A DNA stretch of 64,000 nucleotides from Pseudoips prasinana (GCA_951640165.1 OX621254.1:25642001-25706000); one strand, 5' to 3'; shown: positions 48,891-58,574, counted from the stretch's first letter. Numbers and translations are program-made. Notes: generated by a model from the letters alone, not told the origin.

Positions 48891-49400
48891 GCTATTCCGC
48901 ATCAAACTAAAGAAGAATCACGTAAATCGGTTCATAAATCTCAGCGTAATCGGTGTACGTAGGTACATAAAAAAATACGCTGGTGCTAAAAGGTGCGCCT
49001 ACATGCGCTTCCAAAAAAAAAAGACGTATTTAAGCTTTTTTTTTGGAAGCATATTAAACGCTAGTCGTCTGAAATTGTTGTTTATGTTCATGCCAAGACA
49101 CACTTGAACAGGATGAGTCTAGCTTGACTAGCTAAGATTTACAAACGTCTGTGCATCATCGACATCGTCCACTTAAACAAAAAATTTCATACAAAAATGT
49201 CCATAAAATGAAAACTACTGGGCCAATCTATATAAAATTTTTATGGGACCAAATGGCAACTATTCCGCATCAAACTAAAAAAGAATCACGTAAATCGGAT
49301 CATAAATCTCCGAGTAATCGATGTACATACATAAAAAAAAAAAAAAATACCGGTGAACTTGAGAACCTCCTCCTTTGGAAGTCGGTTAATAAACAATTTA
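48891..49400 (+). repeat. Duplicated module ending in AACTTGAGAACCTCCTCC
   Basis: TATTCCGCATCAAACTAAA, AAGAATCACGTAAATCGG and AATCGGTGTACG-type blocks occur at 48891-48970 and again at 49253-49335, each followed by an A run. The second copy continues into TGAACTTGAGAACCTCCTCC and GGAAGTCGGTTAA, probably the terminus of the element. Class unknown. Confidence 0.5.
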
Positions 49401-49702
49401 AGAGAGGTAGGGCACAGCGTTCATTCGCTCAAAGAGCAGCCCGACTGGGGAAGTACCTCCACCTTACAGAAGACATTCCTTAATAATAACATTAGTCATT
49501 TTAATGTTGTGTTTCCGAGTGTGAGTAAGATTGCCGGAGATCATTGGGGTGGGGGGAAGGGTCAGCAACACTTATTTGCTGACTTTTAAAGGCCGGCAAC
49601 GCACCCGCGAAACCTCTGGTGTTGCGAGTATCCATGAGTGGCGGTGATCACTTACCATTGGGTGACCCACTTGCTCGTTTGTGGCCCTCTGATATTGAAA
49701 AA
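49401..49702 (+). repeat. LINE-T-tailed repeat, copy 2
   Basis: AGAGAGGTAGGGCACAGCGT to GTGATCACTTACCATTGGGT and a poly(A) of nine, matching 21.68-21.99 kb in reverse orientation. Confidence 0.65.
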
Positions 49703-49732
49703 AAAAACTTGTGTGTACTTATGTACACGCGT

Positions 49733-50063
49733 TAGAAGTTATACTTCTTAATATACGACTTGAACATAGTTATCAATTTTCATACCACCTAGAACTAACG
49801 TCATGCTGTTATTTTTACGATGCGCGCGCATCGTGCGGGCGCATCGTAAAAATTCACTCTCATACATTTTCATACCACCTAGAACTAACTTCATGCTGTT
49901 ATTTGTAGGATGCGCGCGCACGACGCGCGCGCATCGTAAAAATTCACTCTCATACCACCTAGAACTAACTTCATGCTGTTAAATTTTTTGGTGTCGGTGT
50001 GCGCGCGCATCGTAAAAATTCACTCTCATCATTTTTCTCCATCGCGCCAAAAGAAGTATAACT
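49733..50063. mobile_element. Element with GAAGTTATACTTC ends and internal GC-palindromic tandem repeats
   Basis: The left end GTTAGAAGTTATACTTCTTA is mirrored by AAAAGAAGTATAACTTCAAT at the right. Inside, three units of about 90 bp each hold CATACCACCTAGAACTAAC, TTCATGCTGTTA and a GATGCGCGCGCATCGTAAAA palindrome followed by ATTCACTCTCAT. The alternating GC tract is unusual for this AT-rich window. Confidence 0.65.
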
Positions 50064-50092
50064 TCAATAATTCAATGCCGCTTCCTCAAAGA

Positions 50093-50165
50093 TCATCATC
50101 ATCATCATGTCAACCATATGACGTCCACTACTGGACAAAGGCCGCCTCAATAGATTTATAGATGC
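50093..50165 (-). repeat. RTE LINE 3' terminus fragment
   Basis: CATCATCATCATCATGTCAA, CCATATGACGTCCACTACTG and GACAAAGGCCGCCTC: the antisense end of RTE ORF2, about 70 bp. Confidence 0.6.
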
Positions 50166-50287
50166 CATAAATTAACATGTCCGTAATCATGTAGTTTCTA
50201 TAAGCTGCGCCATAACGATAAACGTAACGTAAGCCTTCTCTACTAAATACTCCGCAAGCGAAGATCCGAAGTAACAGCTTCAATAAA

Positions 50288-50770
50288 AACCGGCCAAGTG
50301 GGAGTCGGACTCGCGCACGAAGGGTTCCGTACCATTATCTATAAAAACGAGCAAAAAATTCACGCTTGTTGTAGGGGAGCCCCCTTAAATATTTGTTTTA
50401 TTTTGTTTTTTTAGTATTTGTTGTTATAGCGGCAACAGAAATACATTATCTGTGACAACTTCAACTGTCTTACTATATTCATGAGATACAGCCTGGTGAC
50501 ACACAGACAGACAGACAGACAGCGAAGTCTTAGTAAATGGGGTCCCGTTTTACCCTTTGGTTACGGAACCCTAAAAATGGGCAAAAAGTTCACATTTGTT
50601 TTATGGGAGCCCGCTTAAATATTTATTTTATTTGTTTTTTTTAGTATTTGTTGTTGTAGCGGCAACAGAAATACATCATGTGTGTAAATTTCAACTGTCT
50701 TTCACGGTTCTTAAGATACAGCCTGGTGACAGGCAGACAGACAGCGAAGTCTTAGTAGTAGCCCTAATAA
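50288..50770 (+). repeat. Rep-I, one full and one partial copy in tandem
   Basis: 50288-50575: AAAACCGGCCAAGTGGGAGT to GGTTACGGAACCCTAAAAAT. 50576-50755: a second copy entering at GGGCAAAAAGTTCACATTTG and ending at AGACAGCGAAGTCTTAGTAG. Both contain GTATTTGTTGTTATAGCGGC-type and CAGCCTGGTGACA blocks. Non-coding. Confidence 0.7.
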
Positions 50771-51185
50771 AACCAAGATGCGACGTATCAATGCTCCAAA
50801 GTTTCGTTTGCTGATTGGCATTTTATACCCCATCGTCGAGTTTAGCACTTGTCGTAAAAATGACGTATAAAATTTTACAATGTTATTATCTCCTGGATTT
50901 GTTTGCTCGACCTGGCTTTTCATTACTTAGCTTGTGGTCAAACTACTTTTACTAGTTACTTTAGGAAACTCATAGACTGGCAACTACTGGATGTAGTCGA
51001 TAAAACCGCACCGAGATTTTAATATATAAAACCGAAAGGTCACTCAATCACTCACTGACTTTATTCAGGTTTTATTGGTTTATAGACAGAGACAGATATA
51101 GCCCAGCGCCGATTAAAGGGGTTCTTAAGGCTATCGTACGTTTATATGAATGCTGTAATAGGTTGTTTTTGTTGATAGTGACATA
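50771..51185. other. Interval without recognised features
   Basis: No repeat family or coding signal assigned. Confidence 0.4.
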
Positions 51186-51345
51186 AAATGAGTATGCTTT
51201 AGACCACACGATTGAAGTAAAACTATGAGAGAAAGAAGAAGAAATAAAATGTGTGCTCCCACCACTCTCTCTTGCCCCTTCAGTACCTAATATACGAAAC
51301 GTAAATCACTCTCTGTTTCTATCTTCACTAACTAATATCTCCCTT
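51186..51345 (+). repeat. Rep-J, copy 2
   Basis: GCTTTAGACCACACGATTGA, AATGTGTGCTCCCACCACTC, ATATACGAAACGTAAATCAC; aligns with 29.47-29.62 kb. Confidence 0.55.
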
Positions 51346-51685
51346 TCAACCTCTGCTCACCTCACCCGATTACACTTCGTAATGCATTCACCAGCTTACT
51401 CCTCAAGTTAAGTTTTACTTCAAAAATATTCTTGATTAACCCTTAAAATAGACAATTACCAAACTCTACGATTATTTTTCTCTAACAACAATTTCTAAGC
51501 ATCGTGAGCGCTCTTTTTTCACGACGGTCAGCCATCTGACTGTATAAAGCATCGTGAACAGAAGTATGGACTGTACTGCAGATATTGTCTGTCTAATGAG
51601 CTGGTCACTGCTTTATTTTCTATGATATTGAATTCCTAAGTTTCACATGTTCCATTCCTAAGTTCTACGTTAGAAAGTAGTCTAG
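51346..51685. other. Interval without recognised features
   Basis: Contains two short direct repeats (AAGCATCGTGA at about 51497 and 51547). Nothing else recognised. Confidence 0.4.
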
Positions 51686-51921
51686 TTGCTGAAAGAGATT
51701 TACTGCTAGACAAAACCCTACCTAAGGATCTTCACTATGACACGGTATCGTCGCTCGTATCCATCATTTGATGAGATACGAGTATATTTTCACTCATGAC
51801 AGATGGGTTGACGATCGCAGTATGGTGTTCATTGGACACAAACAGTAGTTTTTGCTCGTTCCCTGGACGTTATTCCTTCGGAAAGATTTCTACCCGGCCC
51901 ACGGGATGAGATGTGGTAATG
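51686..51921 (-). mobile_element. SINE-E copy, diverged
   Basis: Reverse order of SINE-E: GAAAGAGATTTACTGCTAGA, CAGATGGGTTGACGATCGCA, GTATGGTGTTCATTGG and TTCGGAAAGATTTCTACCCG, then CCACGGGATGAGATGTGG. Confidence 0.55.
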
Positions 51922-52642
51922 ATTTTCGGCACCGTCCCAACCCAGCAGAAAATGGAGCATACCTCATAGCTAGATGTTCTCACCAGTCTATAAGCGATCG
52001 GCGAGGTTAAGTAACTCTGCTCGCGGTGAAAGTGGTTTAATTTCTGAGCGTCTCCGTTCTTCGGAGGGGCCGTTAAGCTCTCGGTCCCGGTTGTAGTCAT
52101 TAGAAAACAGTCGTTAAGCCATGTCAGAGGCCTACTGGACGGCTTGATAAACTCTGACACTATGGTAACCACTGATGATGATATTCGGCACCATCACAAC
52201 ATACCAAAGAATGGAGCATAGCTCATAGCTAAATGCTCTCACCAGTCCGTAAGCGATCGACGAGTTTCAGTTACTCGGCTTGCGGTCAGAGTGGTTTAAT
52301 TTCTGAGCATCTCCGTTCTTCGGAGGGCCCATTAAGCTGTCGGTTCCGGTTGTAGTCATTAGAAAACAGTCGTTAAGCCATGTCAAATACCTGCTGGGTG
52401 GCTTGAACAACTCTGACACTATGATAACCACTGATGATGATATTCGGCACCATCACAATAGAACAGCGATTGGCGAAGTTATATAACCCGCCTCGTGGTC
52501 AAAGTGGTTTAATTTCTGAACGACTCAATGCTTCGGCGGCCCGTTATGCTGTCGGTCCCGGTTGTAGTCATTCGAAAACAGTCGTTAAGCCATGTCAGAG
52601 GCCTGCTGGGCGGCTTGAACAACTCTGACACTAGGGTAACAC
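51922..52642 (-). repeat. Rep-G tandem array, three units of about 260 bp
   Basis: Units start ATT(C/TT)CGGCACC at 51922, 52183 and 52442. Each holds CACCAGTC..TAAGCGATCG, GTGGTTTAATTTCTGA, CGGTTGTAGTCATT, CAGTCGTTAAGCCATGTCA and AACTCTGACACTA. The third lacks about 60 bp near its start. All lie in the same orientation. Confidence 0.85.
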
Positions 52643-52654
52643 ATGCCCATTCCT

Positions 52655-52978
52655 ATTCTTCTGGTGGTGGCTATTTCCAGTCCCCGGAGGTCCTGGTAAC
52701 ACTGCGTCCAGTGATGAACTATTGTGCTCGCCGCTCCAACTAAACTTCCCTGTCTAACCCTGCAACATAGATAAATTGCAGAATCTTTTTGGCAGGAGTA
52801 TCGATAACATCGTCCTGGTGCAAGAAGTGTTGGCCCAGGACGGTGTTACGTTTATGCATCAGTGGTTCACACTGCTCTTACGCTAAACAAGCATTTAATA
52901 AAACCCTCTCCCCCCGGACCACCGTAAGGTGTTGACGTGCTCACAATTATATTTGTTTTCGTTTTAATAAATAAAATC
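52655..52978 (+). repeat. Rep-H, copy 2, and trailing sequence
   Basis: 52660-52833 matches 5.63-5.80 kb. The following part (GGACGGTGTTACGTTTATGC, CTCTCCCCCCGGACCACCG) ends in TTTTAATAAATAAAATC, like a retroposon 3' end. The LINE leader begins just beyond. Confidence 0.6.
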
Positions 52979-53045
52979 AAGTTTTAGTTATATTTAAATC
53001 ATTGAAAAAAATAGGAGTGCATATCAGTGAGGAGGTGTATAAATT

Positions 53046-53795
53046 ACTAGTACTACACCGGCGCGACGTGCCTGATATCTCCATCGCTACCTGTGCACCT
53101 GGTACTTGTGGTACGCTCACCCCCACTACGGGCCACCACCACGGGCGAGTAAGAATCATCATCACATTACCTAAATAAATAACTGCGCGGGCGACTCCGA
53201 CGCCATCTTGGACACTGCCAGCTACGCCCTTTCCCCGCCATAAGCCTGCGACGCGCTTCTACCTCCGTCGCTGCCTGTGCGCCTGGTACAACGAGTAAGA
53301 AACTTCGAATTACCTTCCTGCGCGGGGCTCTCCGACTCCATCTTGGATACTGCCAGCTACGCCCACCCCCGCCACGAGACTGCGGCGCGCCTTCTAACTC
53401 CATCGCCGCCTGTGCGCCTGGTACTACGTGTTAAGAATCATCAAATCAACTACCAGCGCCGGCTCCCCGACTCCATCTTGGATACTCTCAGCTACGCCTA
53501 TCCCCCGCCACTAGACTGCGGCGTGCCTTCTATCTCCATCGCCGTCTGTGCGCCTGGTACTACGGGTTAAGAATCAACACAGCAACTACCAGCGCGGGCT
53601 CCCCGGCTCAATCTTGAATACTGCCAGCTACGCTCCATCCCCCGCTACGAGACTGCGACGCGCCTGCTATCTCCGTCGCAACCTGTGCGCCTGGTACTAC
53701 AAATAGGAATAATCATATTTCCTGTACGAGACTGCGACGTGCCCGCTACCTCTTACGCCGCCTGGACGCCTGGTACTCTTGGCTACGAGCGCTCA
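53046..53795 (+). promoter_or_regulatory. LINE 5' leader made of about 130-bp tandem repeats
   Basis: Six units: about 53046, 53182, 53310, 53451, 53588 and 53721 (last one partial). The shared core is CCATCTTGGATACTGCCAGC, CGAGACTGCGGCGCGCC, TATCTCCATCGCCGCCTGTG and CGCCTGGTACTAC, separated by an AT-rich link such as TTAAGAATCATC. GC-rich cores alternate with AT-rich links. Tandem 5' monomers act as promoters in some LINEs (mouse L1 is the known case); such a role here is inferred. Confidence 0.75.
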
Positions 53796-53890
53796 CTATT
53801 TCAACCCCCCGTTTTACACGCTTTATTATTTTTCTTATTAATTTTAATTCTGCATATCTGCCACATTCCAATTTTGTTCACTGGTTTATT

Positions 53891-54826
53891 ATGGGCTCTC
53901 CGATGAATAGGAACAACTCTCCGCTCTCGACGAATCTACAGTCAGCACTATCCGACCCTATGCTAAACTCGCAGTCACTAGAAGGTCAAGCTAAGGATAT
54001 TTTCGTAAACCTGGGTCGTAGAACGCGACGTAGACTCGACGAGGACTCCTACGAACAGAATGAGGATTATAATCGTTCACTCCTATCCGAAATAACAAAA
54101 CTATTTCACAGTTTTGAATGTAAACAAAATTTGAAACTTGACAAGTTGACATCTACAATGACCGGCATAGTGGAACAGAATTCGCAAATTCAGGAATCCA
54201 TCACATTTTTCTCACAAAAATATGATGAACTGCTTGACCGTCTGGACGCAATTGAACGTGAGAACTCTAGTCTAAAAAAGCAAATAACCTCATTGGAATC
54301 GAAAATCGACCTCTTGGAGAGAAACACCCGCTCGGCTATGATCGAGATAAATAACCTCCCTGTCACTGCGCCGGAGAGTAAGCAATCGTTAACCGAGAAG
54401 TTATACAAAATTGGTACAGCGATCAAACAACCAGTACAAGAAAGTGACATCAAAAATATTTATAGACTGAAATCAAAGAAAGACTCGCTTACCATCAGCA
54501 CAGTAGTAGTGGAGTTTAATTCAGCCACCCTGAAGGAAAATATATTGAAAGTTTCTAGAACATATAATAAGAGCAACCCGAAAACAAAACTTTCAACCGC
54601 GACTATTCACCTGCCAGGCCCGTCGGTACCAGTCTATATTACGGAATCGTTAACCTCGCACGCCAAACACTTATATTATCTTGCCCGTAAGCTTCAAAAA
54701 GAAGGGAAATGCGACAGTTGTTGGCCGAGTCACGGAAAGATTTATGTAAAGAAGACGCCCGGCTCAATCCCGCAGTGCATCCACGCTGAGAAAGACCTAA
54801 ACAGTGCAATGTCTCTTCCTCAGTGA
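53891..54826 (+). CDS. LINE ORF1 protein (coiled coil plus nucleic-acid-binding C-terminus)
   Basis: 311 residues from ATG to TGA. ORF1 proteins of LINEs bind their own RNA and act as chaperones in the ribonucleoprotein. Residues about 1-50 are polar. About 85-150 form a heptad-rich coiled coil (DELLDRLDAIERENSSLKKQ, SLESKIDLLERN). About 150-265 resemble the domain shared by insect LINE ORF1s and baculovirus FP-type proteins (MIEINNLPV, IKNIYRLKSK, VVEFNSATLKENIL). About 265-311 is basic with Cys residues (KCDSCWPSHGKIYVKK) but has no CCHC gag knuckles, unlike Jockey-clade ORF1. It ends 418 bp before the ORF2 ATG. The frame is clean. The FP-like resemblance is from memory of the family and was not computed. 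Confidence 0.85.
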   Translation: MGSPMNRNNSPLSTNLQSALSDPMLNSQSLEGQAKDIFVNLGRRTRRRLDEDSYEQNEDYNRSLLSEITKLFHSFECKQNLKLDKLTSTMTGIVEQNSQIQESITFFSQKYDELLDRLDAIERENSSLKKQITSLESKIDLLERNTRSAMIEINNLPVTAPESKQSLTEKLYKIGTAIKQPVQESDIKNIYRLKSKKDSLTISTVVVEFNSATLKENILKVSRTYNKSNPKTKLSTATIHLPGPSVPVYITESLTSHAKHLYYLARKLQKEGKCDSCWPSHGKIYVKKTPGSIPQCIHAEKDLNSAMSLPQ

Positions 54827-55244
54827 CTATGCTACCCGTTGGGCGTAATTAATGTTTTCCATACTTTGTTTACCTTGTTATTTAGTTTTGATTATTCATT
54901 TGTATCTCAGATTACATTACACTCACAAACACTACTCAATGAATACACACACGATACCATACCTACCTACGGTTTCCACCCAACACTCCTACTCGATACT
55001 TGTAGCATCAGTCAACTACCCTTATATATAACAACTACCTTATTCCACTGCCCATACAGTATGAGCTCAGCCACACAAATTATACTTGATCAGATATTGA
55101 CCAGTCTTTTATCACTTATCACTCCAATTTTACAACTTAACCCATACACTTCACGTTTAAAAACTTATAATATAAACATTCGATAATCCTCAAGATTTCT
55201 GCATAGATTTAGATCATTTAACCGTGGCTGAGTCAGCGGTTTGT
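54827..55244 (+). other. ORF1-ORF2 spacer with a 115-codon open frame
   Basis: The spacer is AT-rich and contains an ATG-initiated frame (54839-55186, 115 codons) rich in Leu, Thr, Ser and Ile, with a hydrophobic start (FHTLFTLLFSFDYSF). No family resemblance. LINE ORFs usually overlap or lie close together, so a gap this long is unusual. Whether it is translated is unknown. Confidence 0.4.
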
Positions 55245-58130
55245 ATGATAGAGGACTGTCAACAAATTGCGCGCTCACTTGGTAGGTCATTTTCACTTTT
55301 ATGTCAAAACATAAGGAGCATTCATAAAAATTTTGATGGTTTACTCACGCTACTTGTAAGAAGTAATGTGCAATGGGACTTCATAGTGCTTACCGAATGC
55401 TGGTTACTCAATTCCCCTCACATACCCACAGTGGATGGTTACTCTTTTGCTATTACAAATCGACTGAGTACGCAGAATGAAGGAGTAGTGGTATATTTCA
55501 GGAACCATCTTCTAATATCTACAGAAGAACCTTTATTATCGGACGCAAACTGCTTGTGTCTAACACTAAACAAGGACACTGTAGTGATTGCTATCTATCG
55601 CTCCCCAGCAATTCAACACAACAACATCACGGCATTTATAAATTCCCTAAATGATCTTCTAAAATCCTACTCTTCTTATAAGAACATTATTTTGACTGGT
55701 GACATTAACATTGATATCTCAGCTGCGAATAACGACTCTTACAGTACCGAATATCTCACCATGACCGCATATCACGGTATGCTGCCGGCGCATACCCTGT
55801 ACACGCGAAACAACCGTTCCTGTCTCGACCATCTAATTTTAAAAACCAAACTACCAGCGTATTGTTATGTAGCCAACACTTCAATCACCGACCACGATAC
55901 AGTTTTATTCTTCCTACGTTCCTCTGATAGGTCAAATCATATCAATTCACATAAGTATAGAACTACTACCTTTCTTGACTTAGACAAGGCAGAGTCAGAC
56001 CTTCTTTTAACTGACTTCAAACCTCTGTATCGCTTTCTTGATGTGAACGATGCAACTAATTATTTCATTGATACTCTAAATTCAGTAATAGTCGCGAATT
56101 CAATATTAAAATCAGTCCCTAACCGCAGAAGGCTTATAAAGCAATGGATGACACCAGGTTTACTAAAATGCCTACGCAATCGGGATAACCTACACCTAAA
56201 ACTAAAAAGTAAGCCGGATGATGAAATATTAAAAACAACATATAAAAGATACAGGAATTATTGTTGTAATCTGCTTGAAAATTCCAAAATAAAATATAAC
56301 AAAGCTCAAATCAACAGCGCCCAGGGCAACAATAGAAAACTCTGGGAAGCTATAAAAACGATGACACACACAACAAAAAAAACCGCGCAGTCATCAGAAC
56401 TTCTTTCTACCTCAGAACCCAGGCGCTCGATAAATGAAGCTAATTCCTACTTCGCTAACATAGGACGTTCACTCTCAGAAAAAACACCTGGAATTAAAAC
56501 CACGCATCCTGCTAATCACATCCCTAACCACGATCACTCATTTGTCCTGCTGGAAACCGATGAGGCCGAAGTCGAGCTCCTGATAAATAATCTAAGAAGT
56601 AACTGTGCGGTGGGCTATGATGGCATTTCCGGGAAATTCCTCAAACAATTTAAACATATTTTAACGTCGCCTATTACATTCTTATGTAATTTAGCTTTTA
56701 CTTCAGGAACATTTCCGGAAGCCTTTAAGCTAGCTGTAGTGCACCCGATCCATAAGGGAGGAGACAGAGATCAGTTGAATAACTATCGACCCATCTCTAT
56801 TCTACCCACGCTCTCCAAAATATTAGAGCGACTAATGAACATCAGGCTTGTGAGATTTCTGGAGCAATATAAACTATTGTCACCTCGACAATACGGCTTT
56901 CGCTCCGGAATCTCAACAAGCAACGCTGTCCTGGATTTGTGCAACGAAATTATCTCAAGGGTCGACAAAAAACAGAAGGTGATTGGAGTCTTCTTGGATA
57001 TAGCAAAGGCGTTTGACACGATCTCTGTCCCCATCCTTTCCGCTAAGCTTGATAAAATAGGAATTAGAGGTACGCAACTCTCCCTTTTCAAAAGTTACCT
57101 CACGGGTAGACGGCAATATGTTAAGATCAATGACCTCGCTAGTGACGAGCTTGCTATAACTTACGGGGTGCCGCAGGGTAGTATTGTTGGTCCTACTTTG
57201 TTTCTGATTTATATCAACGATCTTTGTCAGTTACAGCTCTGCAATACCACTATCTTCACTTACGCAGACGATACTGCCCTCATATCCTACGGCAATTCAT
57301 GGGAGTCGGCATTTGGGAGCGCTCAGTCTGGTTTCGATACTGTCACAAACTGGTTGGCTAGAAATCGACTTACTCTAAATGTTCATAAAAGTAATTTTCT
57401 CACTTTTTCACTTGCTGCATCTGGAAAAATTTCTTCTTTACCCTTCTCCCTTACCGCCCATTCCTGTATTACCTCACCCCAAGTAACATGTATGTGCCCG
57501 GCTTTGAGCAGGATAGATTGTGTAAAATATCTGGGGGTACATATTGACGACGTACTCTCCTTCCACCAGCACATTGATACACTTTCCTCTAGATTGCGTA
57601 AACTTATCTTCATCTTTAAGACTCTCCGGAATGTAGTTGATACAAAAGTACTCAGACTCACCTATCTTGCTCTCTGCCAATCACTCACCCAATACTGCAT
57701 CGCCTCCTGGGGAGGAACAGATAAAACCTACCTCCTTAAACTAGAACGTGCCCAAAGGGCTCTCTTAAAGGTCGGTTGGAAGCTGCCGTATCAATTTCCT
57801 ACCACTGAACTTTATAAAACCTGTAGCGTTCTCACTGTTCGTAAACTGTTTGTCCTGAATATTATCCTTACCACGCACTCGCAGACCCCGTATGATCCTT
57901 CCAAAATCAACTCCGTCCGCCGAAAACATACTGTCTGCCCCCCGATCTCTGTTAGGACAAGTCAGGCTCAACGGTGTTTTTACTTCCTCGGTAATTATGT
58001 GTACAATAGAGCTAACAAAATTCTGAACTTATATCCAATGAGTAGACTAGAATGCAAAAAAGCAGTCACTAGTTGGCTACTTGACTTGGACTATGTCGAA
58101 ACCGAAGAGATCATTCTCACTTTAAAATAA
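55245..58130 (+). CDS. LINE ORF2: apurinic-type endonuclease and reverse transcriptase
   Basis: 961 residues from the ATG at 55245. The open frame continues upstream to about 55176 but has no earlier ATG. ORF2 nicks the target and reverse-transcribes the element RNA onto it. Endonuclease (residues about 20-230): LCQNIRSIHKN, FIVLTECWL, AIYRSP, ILTGDINIDI (D153) and SITDHDT (D216, H217). RT (about 440-760): NYRPISILPTLSKILERLM, QYGFRSGISTSNAV, FLDIAKAFDT (D585), GVPQGSIVGPTLFLIYINDL and TYADDTALIS (D675, D676), then a thumb region with WLARNRLTLNVHKS and VKYLGVHID. The C-terminal part (ERAQRALLKVGW, LFVLNIIL) has no obvious zinc knuckle. All catalytic motifs are present and no stop interrupts. 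Length is normal for CR1/Jockey-type ORF2. Confidence 0.95.
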   Translation: MIEDCQQIARSLGRSFSLLCQNIRSIHKNFDGLLTLLVRSNVQWDFIVLTECWLLNSPHIPTVDGYSFAITNRLSTQNEGVVVYFRNHLLISTEEPLLSDANCLCLTLNKDTVVIAIYRSPAIQHNNITAFINSLNDLLKSYSSYKNIILTGDINIDISAANNDSYSTEYLTMTAYHGMLPAHTLYTRNNRSCLDHLILKTKLPAYCYVANTSITDHDTVLFFLRSSDRSNHINSHKYRTTTFLDLDKAESDLLLTDFKPLYRFLDVNDATNYFIDTLNSVIVANSILKSVPNRRRLIKQWMTPGLLKCLRNRDNLHLKLKSKPDDEILKTTYKRYRNYCCNLLENSKIKYNKAQINSAQGNNRKLWEAIKTMTHTTKKTAQSSELLSTSEPRRSINEANSYFANIGRSLSEKTPGIKTTHPANHIPNHDHSFVLLETDEAEVELLINNLRSNCAVGYDGISGKFLKQFKHILTSPITFLCNLAFTSGTFPEAFKLAVVHPIHKGGDRDQLNNYRPISILPTLSKILERLMNIRLVRFLEQYKLLSPRQYGFRSGISTSNAVLDLCNEIISRVDKKQKVIGVFLDIAKAFDTISVPILSAKLDKIGIRGTQLSLFKSYLTGRRQYVKINDLASDELAITYGVPQGSIVGPTLFLIYINDLCQLQLCNTTIFTYADDTALISYGNSWESAFGSAQSGFDTVTNWLARNRLTLNVHKSNFLTFSLAASGKISSLPFSLTAHSCITSPQVTCMCPALSRIDCVKYLGVHIDDVLSFHQHIDTLSSRLRKLIFIFKTLRNVVDTKVLRLTYLALCQSLTQYCIASWGGTDKTYLLKLERAQRALLKVGWKLPYQFPTTELYKTCSVLTVRKLFVLNIILTTHSQTPYDPSKINSVRRKHTVCPPISVRTSQAQRCFYFLGNYVYNRANKILNLYPMSRLECKKAVTSWLLDLDYVETEEIILTLK

Positions 58131-58550
58131 TGGCCTGGCTAACTGTATACACGCTCACTCATACATAAACATTAATTTACTTCACTAACACCCACACACA
58201 CACGCACGCACACACACCCACACACACACACACACACTCACACACGCGCTCACATACACTCTCCCACACACACATACACCTGTTTTGTTATTTGTTTTTT
58301 TTTTTTTTTTCTTTTTGTAGTATTCTCTTTTATTTTTCAAAGTACATGTAGATTGTGTCTCGTTCAACATATGTCTTTATGTATCAATTCTTTAATAGGT
58401 ACCAAAAGGAGAGCCTGGAGATTTGTCATACAGGTTTCGAACCTAGTACAGACTCCAGCTCTCACTAAGGTCTAAGTGTGAACCCCTACCATGATACTGT
58501 AATACTGTACTTGCCTTTTTGAGAGAAAATAAATGAACATTATTATTATT
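58131..58550 (+). other. LINE 3' UTR with CA-rich microsatellite and polyadenylation signal
   Basis: Contains a CA/CACG-rich simple repeat (58190-58282), a T run (58297-58310), and TGTCATACAGGTTTCGAACC, then AATAAA at 58528, 23 bases before the poly(A). A TTATTATTATT stretch sits at the junction with the A tail. Confidence 0.7.
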
Positions 58551-58574
58551 AAAAAAAAAAAAAAAAAAAAAAAA

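Larger units (their letters stand above)
52979..58574 (+). mobile_element. Non-LTR retrotransposon, full-length-looking, two intact ORFs and poly(A)
   Basis: About 5.6 kb. Order: leader with six tandem repeats (about 53046-53790), ORF1 (53891-54826), a 418-bp spacer, ORF2 (55245-58130), 3' UTR with a CA-rich microsatellite (58190-58282), AATAAA (58528-58533) and a 24-A tail (58551-58574). The RT sequence places it in the Jockey/CR1 group; the exact clade was not decided. The 5' boundary is estimated between 52979 and 53045; I found no clear target duplication. Both ORFs lack nonsense codons, so this looks like a recent insertion. Confidence 0.9.

Noticed and set aside
53891..54826. A captured baculovirus FP gene
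   Set aside because: The frame sits in normal ORF1 position upstream of a LINE ORF2 in the same transcript unit; FP-like similarity is a known property of some LINE ORF1 proteins.
55224..55244. ORF2 starting at a GTG (55224)
   Set aside because: GTG initiation is not expected in an insect mRNA; the first in-frame ATG is at 55245.
58185..58370. A Cys/Val-rich minus-strand frame (and similar at 62444-62656)
   Set aside because: Translation of CA-rich microsatellite DNA.
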